NCBI GenBank assembly: GCA_015680685.1
Contig: MNCI01008335.1
Span: 1,498,154-1,562,153, forward strand
Length of the DNA stretch: 64,000 nt
Direction of reading: 5' to 3'
From: Gnetum montanum
Taxonomy: Eukaryota; Streptophyta; Gnetopsida; Gnetales; Gnetaceae
Part shown: positions 11,756 to 21,959 of the stretch, piece by piece
Position numbering within the stretch: position 1 is the stretch's first letter
Layout: every line of letters starts with the position of its first letter
Position numbers and translations under genes: made by a program
The notes under the pieces: generated by a model
The model's input: the letters and a program-made list of their open reading frames with translations, nothing else
The model's database searches: none
What the model was told of the DNA's origin: nothing

Positions 11756-12715
11756 TCAGGAAGTTGCAGCAGCCTGCGCTGCGGCCACCGATCGCTGCGT
11801 CTCCGTGTTCATTTGATCGTAAACCTTCCTTATGAAGGCACTGACACGTTTGTTAAAAGCCTCCAAAGAACTCTCCCTTGCTAATCCACTCGCTAACGAT
11901 TCCGCCGCGTTCTCGAAGCGATTCTTTTCAGAGGCGGTGCCGTTCCACGTCTCCGATTTCTTGAATTTGCCGTTGCCGTGAATCGCGTTCCAAATGGCGG
12001 CCATGGAATCATCCTCCTCCTGGTTCATTTCTCTTGAACTGTTGCCGTGAATCGCCGCAGAAATCTTAGGGTTCGAAGCCGCCTTTTGAACGCGTTTCTT
12101 CGCCGCCGAGGGCCTCCTTGGCTGCGGAGGCCGGTGGTCCGCCAAAGACCTCAAATTCGATTCCTTTTCCGCCTGCAGAGGCTTCAAATTCCTGGACGCC
12201 TCCTCGAAATCCCGAGACTTGAAATTCGACTCCGTTTTGGCGTCCGCGTATCCGTATTCCATCACTTCATCGGCGAAACTGGTCTCCACTTGATACCGAC
12301 CCACGCCTGGAGCAGCCGGAGCGGCGGAATGAGCCGAAATCGAAGGAGTGGCGTGGCGACGGAAGGCAGAATTCGCGAAAATGGTGAGGATAATGCAGTT
12401 AAGAATCACATACACAAGCCAAGGCGTCCACATCGCAGAAACGGAGTGCTGGAGCCTGGGGACGGTTTCTTTGAGGACTCCGTAAGCAGAGACCAGAAAC
12501 GGACTCAAAAGATAAGAAAAACACACGACTAACACAAACGCGACGCTCAACCTAAGAGGCGCTGCGTCCATGATTCCAGCAGCAGACTTTGTGCGATTCT
12601 TCATGTCTGCAAACGCAAAAGCAGGGAACCAAAGAACAACAAAAGAGGCGGTGCAGAGGATTCGCGAAGGGAGCCGAAACGAAAGGCAGCAGCGAGTCAC
12701 GACGGAAAATAGCAA
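11756..12715 (-). CDS. DUF4408/DUF761 domain membrane protein
   Basis: This is the only intact gene in the window. It is a single-exon reading frame of 319 residues. Residues about 54-75 form a hydrophobic helix. Residues 95-118 (MWTPWLVYVILNCIIL then IFANS) match the N-terminal DUF4408 signature: a Trp-containing membrane helix followed by a short polar end. The middle is low-complexity and polar. A conserved family block appears as MAAIWNAIHGNGKFKKSETW, and residues 283-308 (SLEAFNKRVSAFIRKVYDQM onward) are the DUF761 motif. Proteins of this family are plant-specific, often induced by stress or microbial patterns, and of unknown biochemical role; membrane location is inferred from the helices. 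The first ATG (12715) adds about 48 residues not usual in the family. The internal ATG at residue 49 (12571, MDAAPL) gives the usual layout and is the more likely start. Codon use is GC-rich compared with the flanking repeats. Confidence 0.85.
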   Translation of the reverse strand: MLFSVVTRCCLSFRLPSRILCTASFVVLWFPAFAFADMKNRTKSAAGIMDAAPLRLSVAFVLVVCFSYLLSPFLVSAYGVLKETVPRLQHSVSAMWTPWLVYVILNCIILTIFANSAFRRHATPSISAHSAAPAAPGVGRYQVETSFADEVMEYGYADAKTESNFKSRDFEEASRNLKPLQAEKESNLRSLADHRPPQPRRPSAAKKRVQKAASNPKISAAIHGNSSREMNQEEDDSMAAIWNAIHGNGKFKKSETWNGTASEKNRFENAAESLASGLARESSLEAFNKRVSAFIRKVYDQMNTETQRSVAAAQAAATS

Positions 12716-12960
12716 ACAGACATTACAGCAGCAGCGTCGGGCGAGGACGACTCTGCAAAAACAAACTTATGATACTCGTGACACCACCGATGTCTGCAGC
12801 AAAGACTTGATTGGGCGGTGACTCCGCAGCAGCAGCAGCAGCTCTGTGATTATATGCTCAGTTCAGCCGTGTCTGCACAGGCGACGAAGACGATGAAAAT
12901 GATACAGAGAAAAAGCTCGGAAATGAACCGCACAATCGGATATTATTTTATGATGTGGCC
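12716..12960 (-). promoter_or_regulatory. Probable promoter and 5' UTR of the DUF761 gene
   Basis: On the minus strand a TATA-like GCATATAATC lies at 12849-12858, and an alternative CATAAAATAATATCC at about 12940-12955. Both sit upstream of the candidate start codons, with a CAG-rich tract (about 12825-12842) and polar low-complexity sequence between. The position is plausible but nothing here fixes the transcription start. The block recurs in diverged form at 18365 onward, where the TATA-like sequence is not conserved. Confidence 0.4.
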
Positions 12961-14350
12961 GCGGCACAAAAGTGCCGGTCGTGGGTGGGGTAACACTGGC
13001 AAGCAGAGCCCACGGTGAGGAAATGCGCCAAAAGGTTGTTGCCTTTAATTTTTTAATCTTACTGTTGTTTTTTCTTTTTGCTGCCACTGCCGCACTGTCT
13101 CGATCCGTGAACCTTGCCGGCGTGAATTACTCCGGCATCGCAGGATTATATTATCTGCAAAACAAAGCCACCGGCAACGCTGTTCGTCCAGGATTAATCG
13201 CTTTTGTTGCGCTTCGCGATTCTGTTTAAGGAGCCCTAATTTGGTGGAAAATTTTGTGGCGCGAGAATCCAAACGTTGACTAAAGGCCGACGGTTTTTTC
13301 AAATTATAATGGCGCTGCTCGTGGTTGGTAAATGCCACTTTGTTTCGCTGTTGCAGTTATTCGTGGTTCCTGTGCAGGCGTGACGAGGATGCAGTGCTCG
13401 GATATTCTGTCACCGTTGGATGAGCAGCAAGAGGAAGAAGAAGAAGAAACAAGGAAGAATGTGCACGGTTATTTGTTTATTATTTTTTAACTTCGTTTTG
13501 TGCGAATTGTGCAACAAATCTTACTTCTGCGGAATAACGAAACCTTCATCGCATTTGCGTTTAAAATTGGTTTTTGATCTGTCCTTGTAGCACTAGAGGT
13601 GATGAGCAGTCTCCATTCAACTGTTTAAGGCACCGACCCGAGAAGATTGAACGAGTGAGGCCATTAATTTCTTTAAAATATGGGTTTGACTTGAAAGCTC
13701 ACGGAAAACTTTGTGGGGGAAGGAAGGCCAATTCTGCAGTGCATGTAAGTCGTGCACGGTAATTACAAGTAAGAACGCGTGAACGAGTTTGAACGTTTTT
13801 TCGGAACGATGCTGCTGCTTATTGGATGGTCGATAAAGTGCCATGCCAAATTGCCAAATCGGTAATTATAGTTTTGATTGATTGAAGCTCCTGACGGGAA
13901 GCACGGATCACCATCGTAGATTATCGGGTCCACACATTGCTACTCGACTAAAACTATGTTTCCTGAAAACTTCGAACAAGTGTGTATAGTCTTCTCCTTG
14001 GCTGCTTCCGCTTTTATGGAGTTTTGGATCATTTTTCTTCTCGTCTCCGTTTCTGTTTTCTTGGGCGGTTCGGTCTACCGTGTTATCAGACAGCAACATG
14101 TTTATTAAAAATCTATCAGTGTTGGTCCTAACGGCAACGACGTTTTGACAGATTCGAAGATTAGCTCCTTGAAAAGGTTAAACCGTATCTGTGATTAAAA
14201 GTGGAAGCTTCCAGATTGGTTGATTGGTTCCATTAAGTTGCAGGGGTCATCTCGGTTCTTTGTCATAAGATGGTGGCTGTATACCGCTTGTGCATGCAAA
14301 TCCGTGGTTGCCTCTCATTGTCAGTGGTTTTTGCCCCGAAGATTTTCTGG
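12835..14350. repeat. Diverged segmental duplication, copy 1 (5' flank of the DUF761 gene)
   Basis: This 1.5 kb matches 18365-21100 in the same order and orientation. Paired blocks include: TTCAGCCGTGTCTGC (12867) with TTCAGCCGTATCTGC (18391); GATGTGGCCGCG (12952) with GATGTGGCTGCG (18470); TCCAAACGTTGACT (13268) with the same string at 19808; CTGCTCGTGGTTG (13314) with 19868; GGTTCCTGTGCAGGC (about 13365) with 19910; GGGTCCACAC (13926) with 20660. Identity is patchy with many indels. No reading frame is shared throughout, so the conserved material looks non-coding. Confidence 0.7.
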
Positions 14351-17000
14351 TAGGGTCTCTTCACATATTTGGTTTAAATGCCTGGCTTTATATCAAGTGT
14401 AACATCTGCTTTATATCAAGTGTAACATCAAAAGGTAACTCCTTGAACATCTTTTTTTTAAACATTACCATGAAGTAATGCTGCAGGTCACAAATCTTAC
14501 CAGCCTACATCTAAAACTTTATGGGGAAAAAGAGCAAGGGACATCTTCCAGCATGAAAGTTCCGTGGTAAAAATTAAAAAATAGAGTGCAATCAAAATGC
14601 ATATTAATTAAATTACAGGGGGTAGCGTATGTTACAATACAATACGAACTTGAATGCCATTAGTTCAATAAACTGGCACGAATATTTTAGGTAACGGAGC
14701 GATCGGAACTCCACGTTCCTGCACTCTCCTTTCGTGTGACGGAATTGAATTCTCGAGGCAAACAAACATTTAAGCGTGTCGGTTTGTTAGCCATGTTGGA
14801 TCCGAAAGATCATGATGTTTTTCCAGTTTCACCACCCCTATCTCTTTGCAACCTGTTTTCCTTATTTATGCGCTTGAAGTCGATTTCATGCATTAAAGCA
14901 GCTGCTGCCATTGATGATAACACTGTTGCCAACTGCTGAGATAAATCAGTCTCTGAGCCCCACCCGTCTTTTTGCCGATACAGAGATAATATTGCCAACC
15001 GGCCACATCTTAAAATTAATGCCTTGCTGAATTAAAAATTGATGGGTTAGTCAAGCACATCAATCAAGTACCAACGGTCGTGCCGGCTCACTCATGGTCA
15101 TGGGTCCTCCTTTGCTTCGCTATCCATCCTTCAAAGAAGATCTTTCCTGATGGACGATACCTTTAATTTCATCTATCCTCCTAAGTTGCACCGCCTCATT
15201 GCTCATTGGAAGGGTTCCCTTTTGGCCTTATCACATTCGGTTGATAAGGAAGTTTAATTACTTATTGCAATACTTTGGGTTAATTACCGATCGGCTAATC
15301 GCTCTGATGGGAAAAATAAAACATTGAAATGAGAGAAACCAAAAGAATAAAAAAAGAAATCCAAAAAAGCAAAACGGACGGTCCTTGCTAATGACCGACG
15401 GTAATTGCGGAAAAGAAAACGCTGAATGCAGAGAGGATAAGATTCTCAGGACCCCTTGAAACGAAATGGTGGTGGCAAAATGCCATATCTACCTGCATAT
15501 TTAAACTTTAAAGCTCGGGGTAAATTATTACACAATTCTGAAAGAGGGTAAACATCGCTGAAATGTTAACAAACGCGTCATGAATAAATTTACAGAGAGC
15601 GGTAAAAAAGTGCCCCGCAACTGGGGCAGGCTCCATGGATCTTTGCCTTTCTATGTTCAGATGAGATAGATGATCATGAAACTTTGTTACGAAAGCACTC
15701 GTTCGTTGGTAGGTAACCGTCCTTTTACAATCTCTACTATTTCTCTCAACTAGTAAGCTCATTCAATATTCCAGTATGAGAAGTCTTGCTTCAGAATTTG
15801 TCGAATATAGAGCTGCGGTGGCGCGTGTCAAATTGCAGCCATGGAATTATCTTCATCGTTGTCGTCCTCCTTATTTCGCTGTGCTTGATTTTTCTGCAAA
15901 CCGAATGATCTTTCTTCGGAGGGAAACAACCTTGTTGGGTGCAGATAGAATCCACTGAAAACAAGGAACTGTTAGTTGACCAAACGCTGGTAACTTTTCA
16001 AGGGTTGTGCGGTGGGTTGAATGTTAAATAACAGGAAGGGTACTACCTGAATCCGATAACGTCATGGCAATGATTTGGGCGATCATTAGCAAAGGCAATG
16101 AAAAAACCGATGATCACGATATTGACGCTTAAAGACGAAGGCAGAGCTTTAGCCTGTTGGTGCTTATTACATGGTAAGATTGACCCAGCCTCATGTCGCC
16201 AATTTCATGGGTTTGTGTTTGCCTCTCTCATCTGTGACAGGTATCCTTTCCCCATCCGAGGCCATGTGAACATGAATGAATTTTCTTTATCTATTGGCAG
16301 TCATTTGTGTCGGCTGTGCGTACCACTTTCGGTGTCCAATACACATAAAAGTAGTCGTAAACAATTGGTATGGTACAGACTGATCACTTCTAAATAATTT
16401 AAATCAAATTGTTTAGTAGGGAATGGTAATCAACATCCATTGTTATTATTACATTCCCATCTCTTTTCGAGCCATTCTTTATGCAGAGAAACATTTAAGC
16501 ATGAAGATTTATGTGCTTGGTCGATATACATCATCATCATTATCCTAGCTTTAACCTAGGAAATTCAAAAAGTGAATTAGCTTTGAATAATATAGAATTT
16601 GCACTTTTCAAATAACGTATCCTCACTGGTCCACTCACATGCTTTGCGCCTGATGCTACCTTACCCATTATCTTCTTACAAAAACGTATGCTTTTCATCT
16701 TAATTTTTACAAGTTTATTATAATCTACATGTTTGTGTATGTGCAATTTTATGTTATCAATGCAACTGTACATTATCTAATCAGCTCAGTTGTCAACTAA
16801 CGTCAACTCGTTTTTTTCCCTAACAATCCCTCTTTCATCAGAGAGATATCATGGTTATTAAGAGGCTATACCTCATGAAAATTTACATCCTTCACTTCTT
16901 TTCTGTTTACCGTTACGTATGCTTAGGAGTTATTTTATTAATCACTTGTCCGAGCTTACAAGGCGTTATCATTTTAAACGGTGGTAAAGTGTTGAATTTT
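14351..17000. other. Gene-island spacer without a recognised gene
   Basis: Moderate GC, no transposon motifs and no domain-bearing reading frame. The longest open frame (16098-16397, plus, 99 codons) has no similarity I recognise, and its composition does not stand out from its flanks. A perfect 22-bp direct repeat (14385-14406 and 14408-14429, GCTTTATATCAAGTGTAACATC shortened here) lies at the left edge. Confidence 0.5.
14385..14429. repeat. 22-bp tandem direct repeat
   Basis: The string GCTTTATATCAAGTGTAA plus CATC occurs at 14385-14406 and again at 14408-14429, separated by one base. Exact identity suggests a recent slippage event. Confidence 0.9.
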
Positions 17001-17024
17001 GGAGCCTGGCTTAGGGGAGCTTAG

Positions 17025-17094
17025 CCTTTAGCTTGTCTATAGAGCTACCTTCTTTTTAACCTTTAGCTTGTCTATTGAGCTACCTTCTTTTTAA
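17025..17094. repeat. 35-bp tandem duplication
   Basis: Two head-to-tail units (17025-17059 and 17060-17094) begin CCTTTAGCTTGTCTAT and end CTACCTTCTTTTTAA, with one mismatch (A/T) between them. Confidence 0.95.
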
Positions 17095-18364
17095 CGTGCA
17101 GGAATCTCTGTTAACCTCTGAGGCTGTGCACTGCTAGCTTCAAAATAAAAAGAAAAAACAACAAAACAGGGGCAACTGAATTTCACATTTTTATTCAACT
17201 GATAATGGTCTTTAAATAGGCAAATACAAAAACGGAATGAAACAACTTCACAGTTGGACCTTTAACTTCTGTAAAGACTGACCCTTTTACCTTTTATAAT
17301 GGTTGGACCTTTAACTTTTGTAACAGCCGACTCTTCAACTTCAACTTCTCTAATGACCGACCATTCTATAATGGCAAACCTTTCAACTTCTGTAAGAGCT
17401 GTTAAAAGAACAAAAATAGCAACCAGTTCCAACAAACAAAAAAACATGTAAAAGAATCACCCTTGTAAAACTGTAACTGCAATTTATGAAAGTTTTAAAA
17501 AGACTTAAGTTAAAATGGAATTTTACGAAAGTTCTTAAAAGATTTAAGTTAAAAATGAATCTGAGAACTTTATTGCCTTTCTATTGCCTTTTCTTTATTC
17601 TGTTCAGATTTTACCATATGAGGTGTAATCTCTTGAGATCCATGGATCTGTGAACTTTTAGAACTTAATATCTTTATAAATTCAATATCCACAGATTCAA
17701 ATAACCAAATTCACGGAACCAAACAGACCCTAAGGTTGTTACGTTGGTCATTTACGATTTCATTCGACCACATCCTGATCCTTTCTCTTTTACCCACCAC
17801 CATCAATTAAATTGGTAATCTTTCCGTTTGGCTGCTGAGACTCTGATTACAGTTGGAGAGCAATCTATTGTGTGATGGGACCTTCGCGTACAGGACAGAT
17901 ACAAACAAGTCCTTTGCCTCAATTCCATTTGTTACGGCTTTTTGCCCCACTTTTTTTTACACGCAAAACTCGCCTGTGTCAATTCCATTTGTTACGGCTT
18001 TACAGATCCATACCTTCTTTTACTTTTTCCCTGCAAAAAAACTTGTCTCTGTTAGAAGCACAGGTGAAATTGGCCCAAATCGGGAAGAGGAGGAAAGCCT
18101 TGAAAAGGCACCGGAAGAAAGATTCGATAACAAGGACAGTGCACTCGAGGTCCAGGATGGGCATTTGCATTACTTTGCACTTGCAGCTACTGGATTTAAA
18201 ACCAGGTACAGGTACCAATAGCCTAAGCATGTTAGCCTCAGATCGTTGTTGGCAAATCATCTTATCCTCAAAAACAGTGTCTGGCAGGCACAGTTAAAAA
18301 TAGCCTATCTATACTATCAAAAATACAGATGCCCACCAAACAGGCAAAGCCAAAACACACCCAA
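17095..18364. other. Spacer before duplication copy 2; no recognised gene
   Basis: If copy 2 of the duplication included the gene body, it would be expected here. I found no DUF761 or DUF4408 motif on the minus strand in any frame. A 23-bp direct repeat (TCAATTCCATTTGTTACGGC plus TTT) lies at 17919-17941 and 17979-18001. Open frames on the plus strand at 17853-18297 are built over this repeat and have no recognisable domain. Confidence 0.5.
17245..17400. repeat. Degenerate short tandem repeat (TTGGACCTTTAACTTCTGTAA-like)
   Basis: Several imperfect units follow one another: TGGACCTTTAACTTCTGTAA near 17254, TGGACCTTTAACTTTTGTAA near 17304, and shorter forms based on CTTCAACTTC and CTTTCAACTTCTGTAA up to about 17395, each followed by GACNGAC-like strings. 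The unit is about 45-50 bp and degenerate. Confidence 0.6.
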
Positions 18365-18918
18365 CAATCTTCGCTAAAGCTCTATGCTAATTTCAGCCGT
18401 ATCTGCTCAAGGGACAGACGATCCAGAAAATAGGCAACAAAGTGAAGGACCTACAGTAGCACTATTCTCTGATGTGGCTGCGCCCGTGCCTGCGGTGGGA
18501 CAGCAGAGCTCCCATGCTCCTGACATACGCCAAAAGCATTATTCTCACTTGAAACATGAACTTCTTTTGTTACGTTGAATACCCTTATTTTTAATTTAAA
18601 TATTTTTTATCCTTTGCAGTGTCCCGGTATCAACACCTGAACGTCGTAGGGATGTAGGATTATGGCACAAAAGATTTGTCCGAATACCTTCCAGATCTAA
18701 TGGATGAGTTTTGAAAACGTCACTCCAAAAAATTGAAATGTTTTTTAACATTTGGAATAAATAAACCAAAATAAAGCTATCCGCTGCGCCGTATCGCTTT
18801 GTCAGAGGAATCATAATTTTATAGAAGGATTGCCATCATGGTAGTGTAGTTCTTCAGAGTTTCAATGTTCATGTCACCAAGGTGGAGTCGTGGAGTCTTG
18901 GAGGGCCTTAGATGAGCC

Positions 18919-19668
18919 AAAGCCTTCTCTTTTGAAGTGGCTATGCCCAGGTACCTTACCATCATTCTCAAAGTAGTGGTCTTTATAGTAGCCTAGTATA
19001 TATCTAGGAAAAATAATGAGACATTACCCTAATGCTATGGGTCTTGGCATAGTAACTCTGAGTCACAAGTTCGATTTTACTAAGTAGCACTGAGTTATAA
19101 ACTTCTATAAATCTTGGGGTGTACCTATGTTTCAATTATTTTGGGTTCCAACACCCCATAGTATATACTTAGAAAATTAAAATTAAAGCTTCATTACTTC
19201 CAAAGACCCTCTAAGATATCTATTTAACAAATATTGTGGGGTGTTGGAACCTAAAATAAGTGAAACATAGGTATACCCCAAGATATATAGTCCAATTAGA
19301 ACTTTATACAACTTAGCATTGTCCATTGAAATCAAACCCATGACCTAGAGCTTCCAAATCAAATGTCTTACCACTAAGCTAACACCTCATTGTTTATTCA
19401 ATAGATATTGGAGGGTGTTAGAACTTAAAATAATTGAAACATGGATACAATCCAAGATTTATAGAAGTTTACCTAGTAAAATCAAACTTATGACTTGGGT
19501 TACCAAGGCAAGACCTATACCACTAGGCTAACATATCATTGTTTTCTCTAAATATATACTAGGCTACAATAAAGACCACCACTTCAAGAGTGAAAAGGTG
19601 CTTGTTTATAAATAGTAAGACTTGGGTTCGAACTTGGGTGTAGTCACTTAAAAAGAAAAAGGCTTTCC
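18919..19668. mobile_element. Foldback element with long inverted arms
   Basis: The left arm (about 18919-19165) and the reverse complement of the right arm (about 19400-19668) match over most of their length. AAGCC...TTTT.AAGTG, AGTGGTCTTTAT.GTAGCCTAG and the SINE-like unit occur in the same order from the outside inwards. An inner inverted pair is GGGGTGT.CCTATGTTTCA at 19116-19135 and its complement near 19258-19280. No transposase frame is present. It inserts into duplication copy 2 and is absent from copy 1. Confidence 0.7.
19010..19545. repeat. Three tRNA-derived SINE-like units (one plus, two minus)
   Basis: Each unit has a Pol III-type B box and a common tail (CTTGGGGTGTACCTATGTTTCA-like, then TTCCAACACCC). 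Unit 1 (plus, about 19010-19165) has B box AAGTTCGATTTTA at 19067-19079. Unit 2 (minus, about 19230-19395) has A box GTTAGCTTAGTGG at 19370-19382 and B box TGGGTTTGATTTC at 19328-19340. Unit 3 (minus, about 19400-19545) has A box GTTAGCCTAGTGG at 19520-19532 and B box TAAGTTTGATTTTAC at 19476-19490. Box A to box B spacing fits a tRNA-derived promoter. The family name is unknown to me; Au-type SINEs are the nearest idea. Confidence 0.6.
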
Positions 19669-21100
19669 TTATCAAAATCTGCCAAGACCTCAGCCAAGAC
19701 CCCACCTTGGTGAGATATTGGAGAGATATATGGGTATGTACGATGTATTACATTGGAGAGATATATGGTATGTACAATATTGCATTGGGGATTGGAAACC
19801 AGGAAGAGTCCAAACGTTGACTCCAAAACGCACTTTGTTAAAATGTAATGGCCCTGCCCTAGTATGCCCCTGCTCGTGGTTGCTAATTGCCACAAATGCT
19901 GGCTAGTTGGGGTTCCTGTGCAGGCAGTGGCACATGCTAATGGTATCTCTAAGTTCTTAAACGCCCACGTCGCCCTTGGATTTGGAAGCCACTGCACCGT
20001 CTTTTAATTTGTTCTTCAAAACTCTATTTTGTGGACTCTGTTTTGTGTCCTAATCCCGCGAATCTTGCGGTGGGTAAAACGGCCCTAGCATTGATGGAGA
20101 ATGTCGTTTATTCAATTTTTCATGTTATGATTGTCATGGTCGTTATCAACATCGACTTCAAACAGTAGCAAATGTACTGTATGATCATATGGTTTAGACA
20201 GGAAAAATTAGCAAGCTTCAGTTGCATTTGCGTTCTCAGCAGAGCAAGTTGTTTTTGGAATTTTGCATAGTGCCAGAAGTCACGATGATGATAAGAAGGA
20301 AAGTGCGGTCGAATCGCAAGGAATGCTTGTGGAAACGTGCAAGTCCGTGCCAATACTATCGGGACTTTTTGAAGTGTCAGACCTAACTTGCTAGGGAAGG
20401 CAGCGTAACGCGTGCGAATTGTAACACAGGACACGAGTTTTGCGGTGGAATGAATGAGAGTTTGAATATTGTATTGAAGTAATAATGTCTACTGCCCCCC
20501 ACCCCGACAATTTAAAAGCAGCTCGCTAAATTTCCAAACTGGTAATCATACCTGTGACACAGAGAGAGCCATGATTTTGAATGAATCTGCTAGTACTGTA
20601 ATGTCTGGTATCTCATCCTCTCTGTCTTTCATGATCGACGGACAAGAATAATAGATGATTGGGTCCACACGTGACCGCTTAACTAAACTGCGTTTACGAG
20701 AACGCATTACTCTTCTCTGCTGCTGTTCACGGAGTTGAATAATTTCAGGTCTGCGTTTCTTTGCTCTTTTGGACAATTCCAACGTTTTGTGTCTCCTGCC
20801 CCGTCCTAACGTGGGCTCGTGTTTTCGATGAATAAGATGCTTTTAACGTTGTGTGGGCCTGTGGGTGACTTCCAGCGTCAACCACGTTTCGAGACAGTTT
20901 TGTAGGTTAGCTCGTCTCAGAGGCTGAAAGCTTATCTATGCTTAAATGATTGAAGATTGTAGATTTGCTCCGTCAAGTTTCAAGGGCCTTCTCAATTCTC
21001 TGTCGCAGATTTTGATGTTTACTGCCGGTTTTGCTTCCTGAACCAGAAAACTGTCATCTAATGGGTACTGGTTTTTCTTAGCAAGATTTACAAGTGCAAT

Positions 21101-21600
21101 CGCTTAGCAAATTTGGTTCGACGGTGTTTTTCACGAAACTGAAAGTCCGGATTTTATGCGGTCGGTGGAACTGGTACATTTACGTCATGTAAAACGGGTT
21201 GGAGATTCAAGTAGGAAGCCCGGTCATGTACTTTTTATTTAACCGTTTGTAGAAATGGAAACGGAAATTGAAATGAAAATGCTTAATTATGTGCTTGTCG
21301 TGCTCCCTTGTTTGAGCTGGTTGTACTGCCCTTGGGTTTTGTGGCATCGCTCCTTTGATTGGTGACATTTCTTTGGACACTTTGATTTTATTGCAAGGCT
21401 TTGACATTATCATAATGAGTCTTCAACACTTCATCAAGAAAATGGTCCAAAATTAACATCTTTGACTCAAACAAATATGGCAAAGTTATTGCCTAAATAC
21501 TATATCTAATACTAGGAGTATTAAAGAAAGGACAAACTTTTTTCTCTTTCACTATTGCCCGTATACAAAATTTGTAGATTCTTTACTCTCTTTGAAGACT
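21101..21600. other. Boundary between gene island and repeat nest
   Basis: Higher-GC sequence ends near 21414 and gives way to AT-rich repeat. Nothing recognisable is encoded; the minus-strand open frame at 21207-21413 has no known motif. Confidence 0.5.
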
Positions 21601-21957
21601 AATCCATCTTTCAGTAGATAGTGAGATCTCACAAGAGCACATGTGATTGACACCTTACTTTATTTGGAAACTGCATCACATAAATAAATAGGGATTTTTG
21701 TTAAAGATCCTCCTCAGATGTCATGCAAATAAAATTGCTTTTTTCCACATGTGCTTCAATGCCATGTATTTGATCCTTAATCCATCTCTTGGTAGATAGT
21801 GAGATCCCACAAGAGCACATGTGTTTGACACCTTACTTTATTTGGAAGTTGCATCACATAAATAAATAGGGTTTTTCATTAAGGATCCTCCTTAGATGCC
21901 GTGCAAATAAAATTGCTTTTTCCCACATGTGCTTCAATGTCATGAGTTTGATCCTTA
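21601..21957. repeat. 178-bp tandem duplication
   Basis: Unit 1 is 21601-21778 and unit 2 is 21779 to about 21957. Both begin AATCCATCTYT and carry GTAGATAGTGAGATC, CACAAGAGCACATGTG, CATCACATAAATAAATAGGG, and end GCTTCAATG.CATG...TTTGATCCTTA. They differ at roughly one base in ten or fewer. Confidence 0.9.
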
Positions 21958-21959
21958 TT

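Larger units (their letters stand above)
18365..21100. repeat. Diverged segmental duplication, copy 2
   Basis: Colinear with 12835-14350 (block list given there). It is about 1.2 kb longer because of an insertion between about 18600 and 19790, which contains the foldback element at 18919-19668. The corresponding gene body is not found to its left, so only the flank of the DUF761 gene survives here, or only the flank was copied. Confidence 0.65.

Noticed and set aside
12047-12532. 161-codon plus-strand open frame over the DUF761 gene
   Set aside because: It is the antisense shadow of a GC-rich gene: Arg-rich with no domain.
12972-13229. Plus-strand open frame with a hydrophobic start (LILLLFFLFAATAAL) resembling a signal peptide
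   Set aside because: The frame is not kept in the duplicated copy at 18.5 kb and the rest has no family match; probably chance.
17853-18297. Overlapping plus-strand open frames of 122 and 141 codons
   Set aside because: They run through a 23-bp direct repeat, have no domain and no conservation in the other copy of the duplication.
18384-18578. Possible small protein sharing ML.SAVSAQ with the frame at 12854
   Set aside because: Only nine residues match; the frames then diverge by indels, so the shared DNA looks non-coding.
19328-19382. A true tRNA gene
   Set aside because: A and B boxes are present, but no cloverleaf arms pair around them and the unit is repeated with a SINE-like tail.
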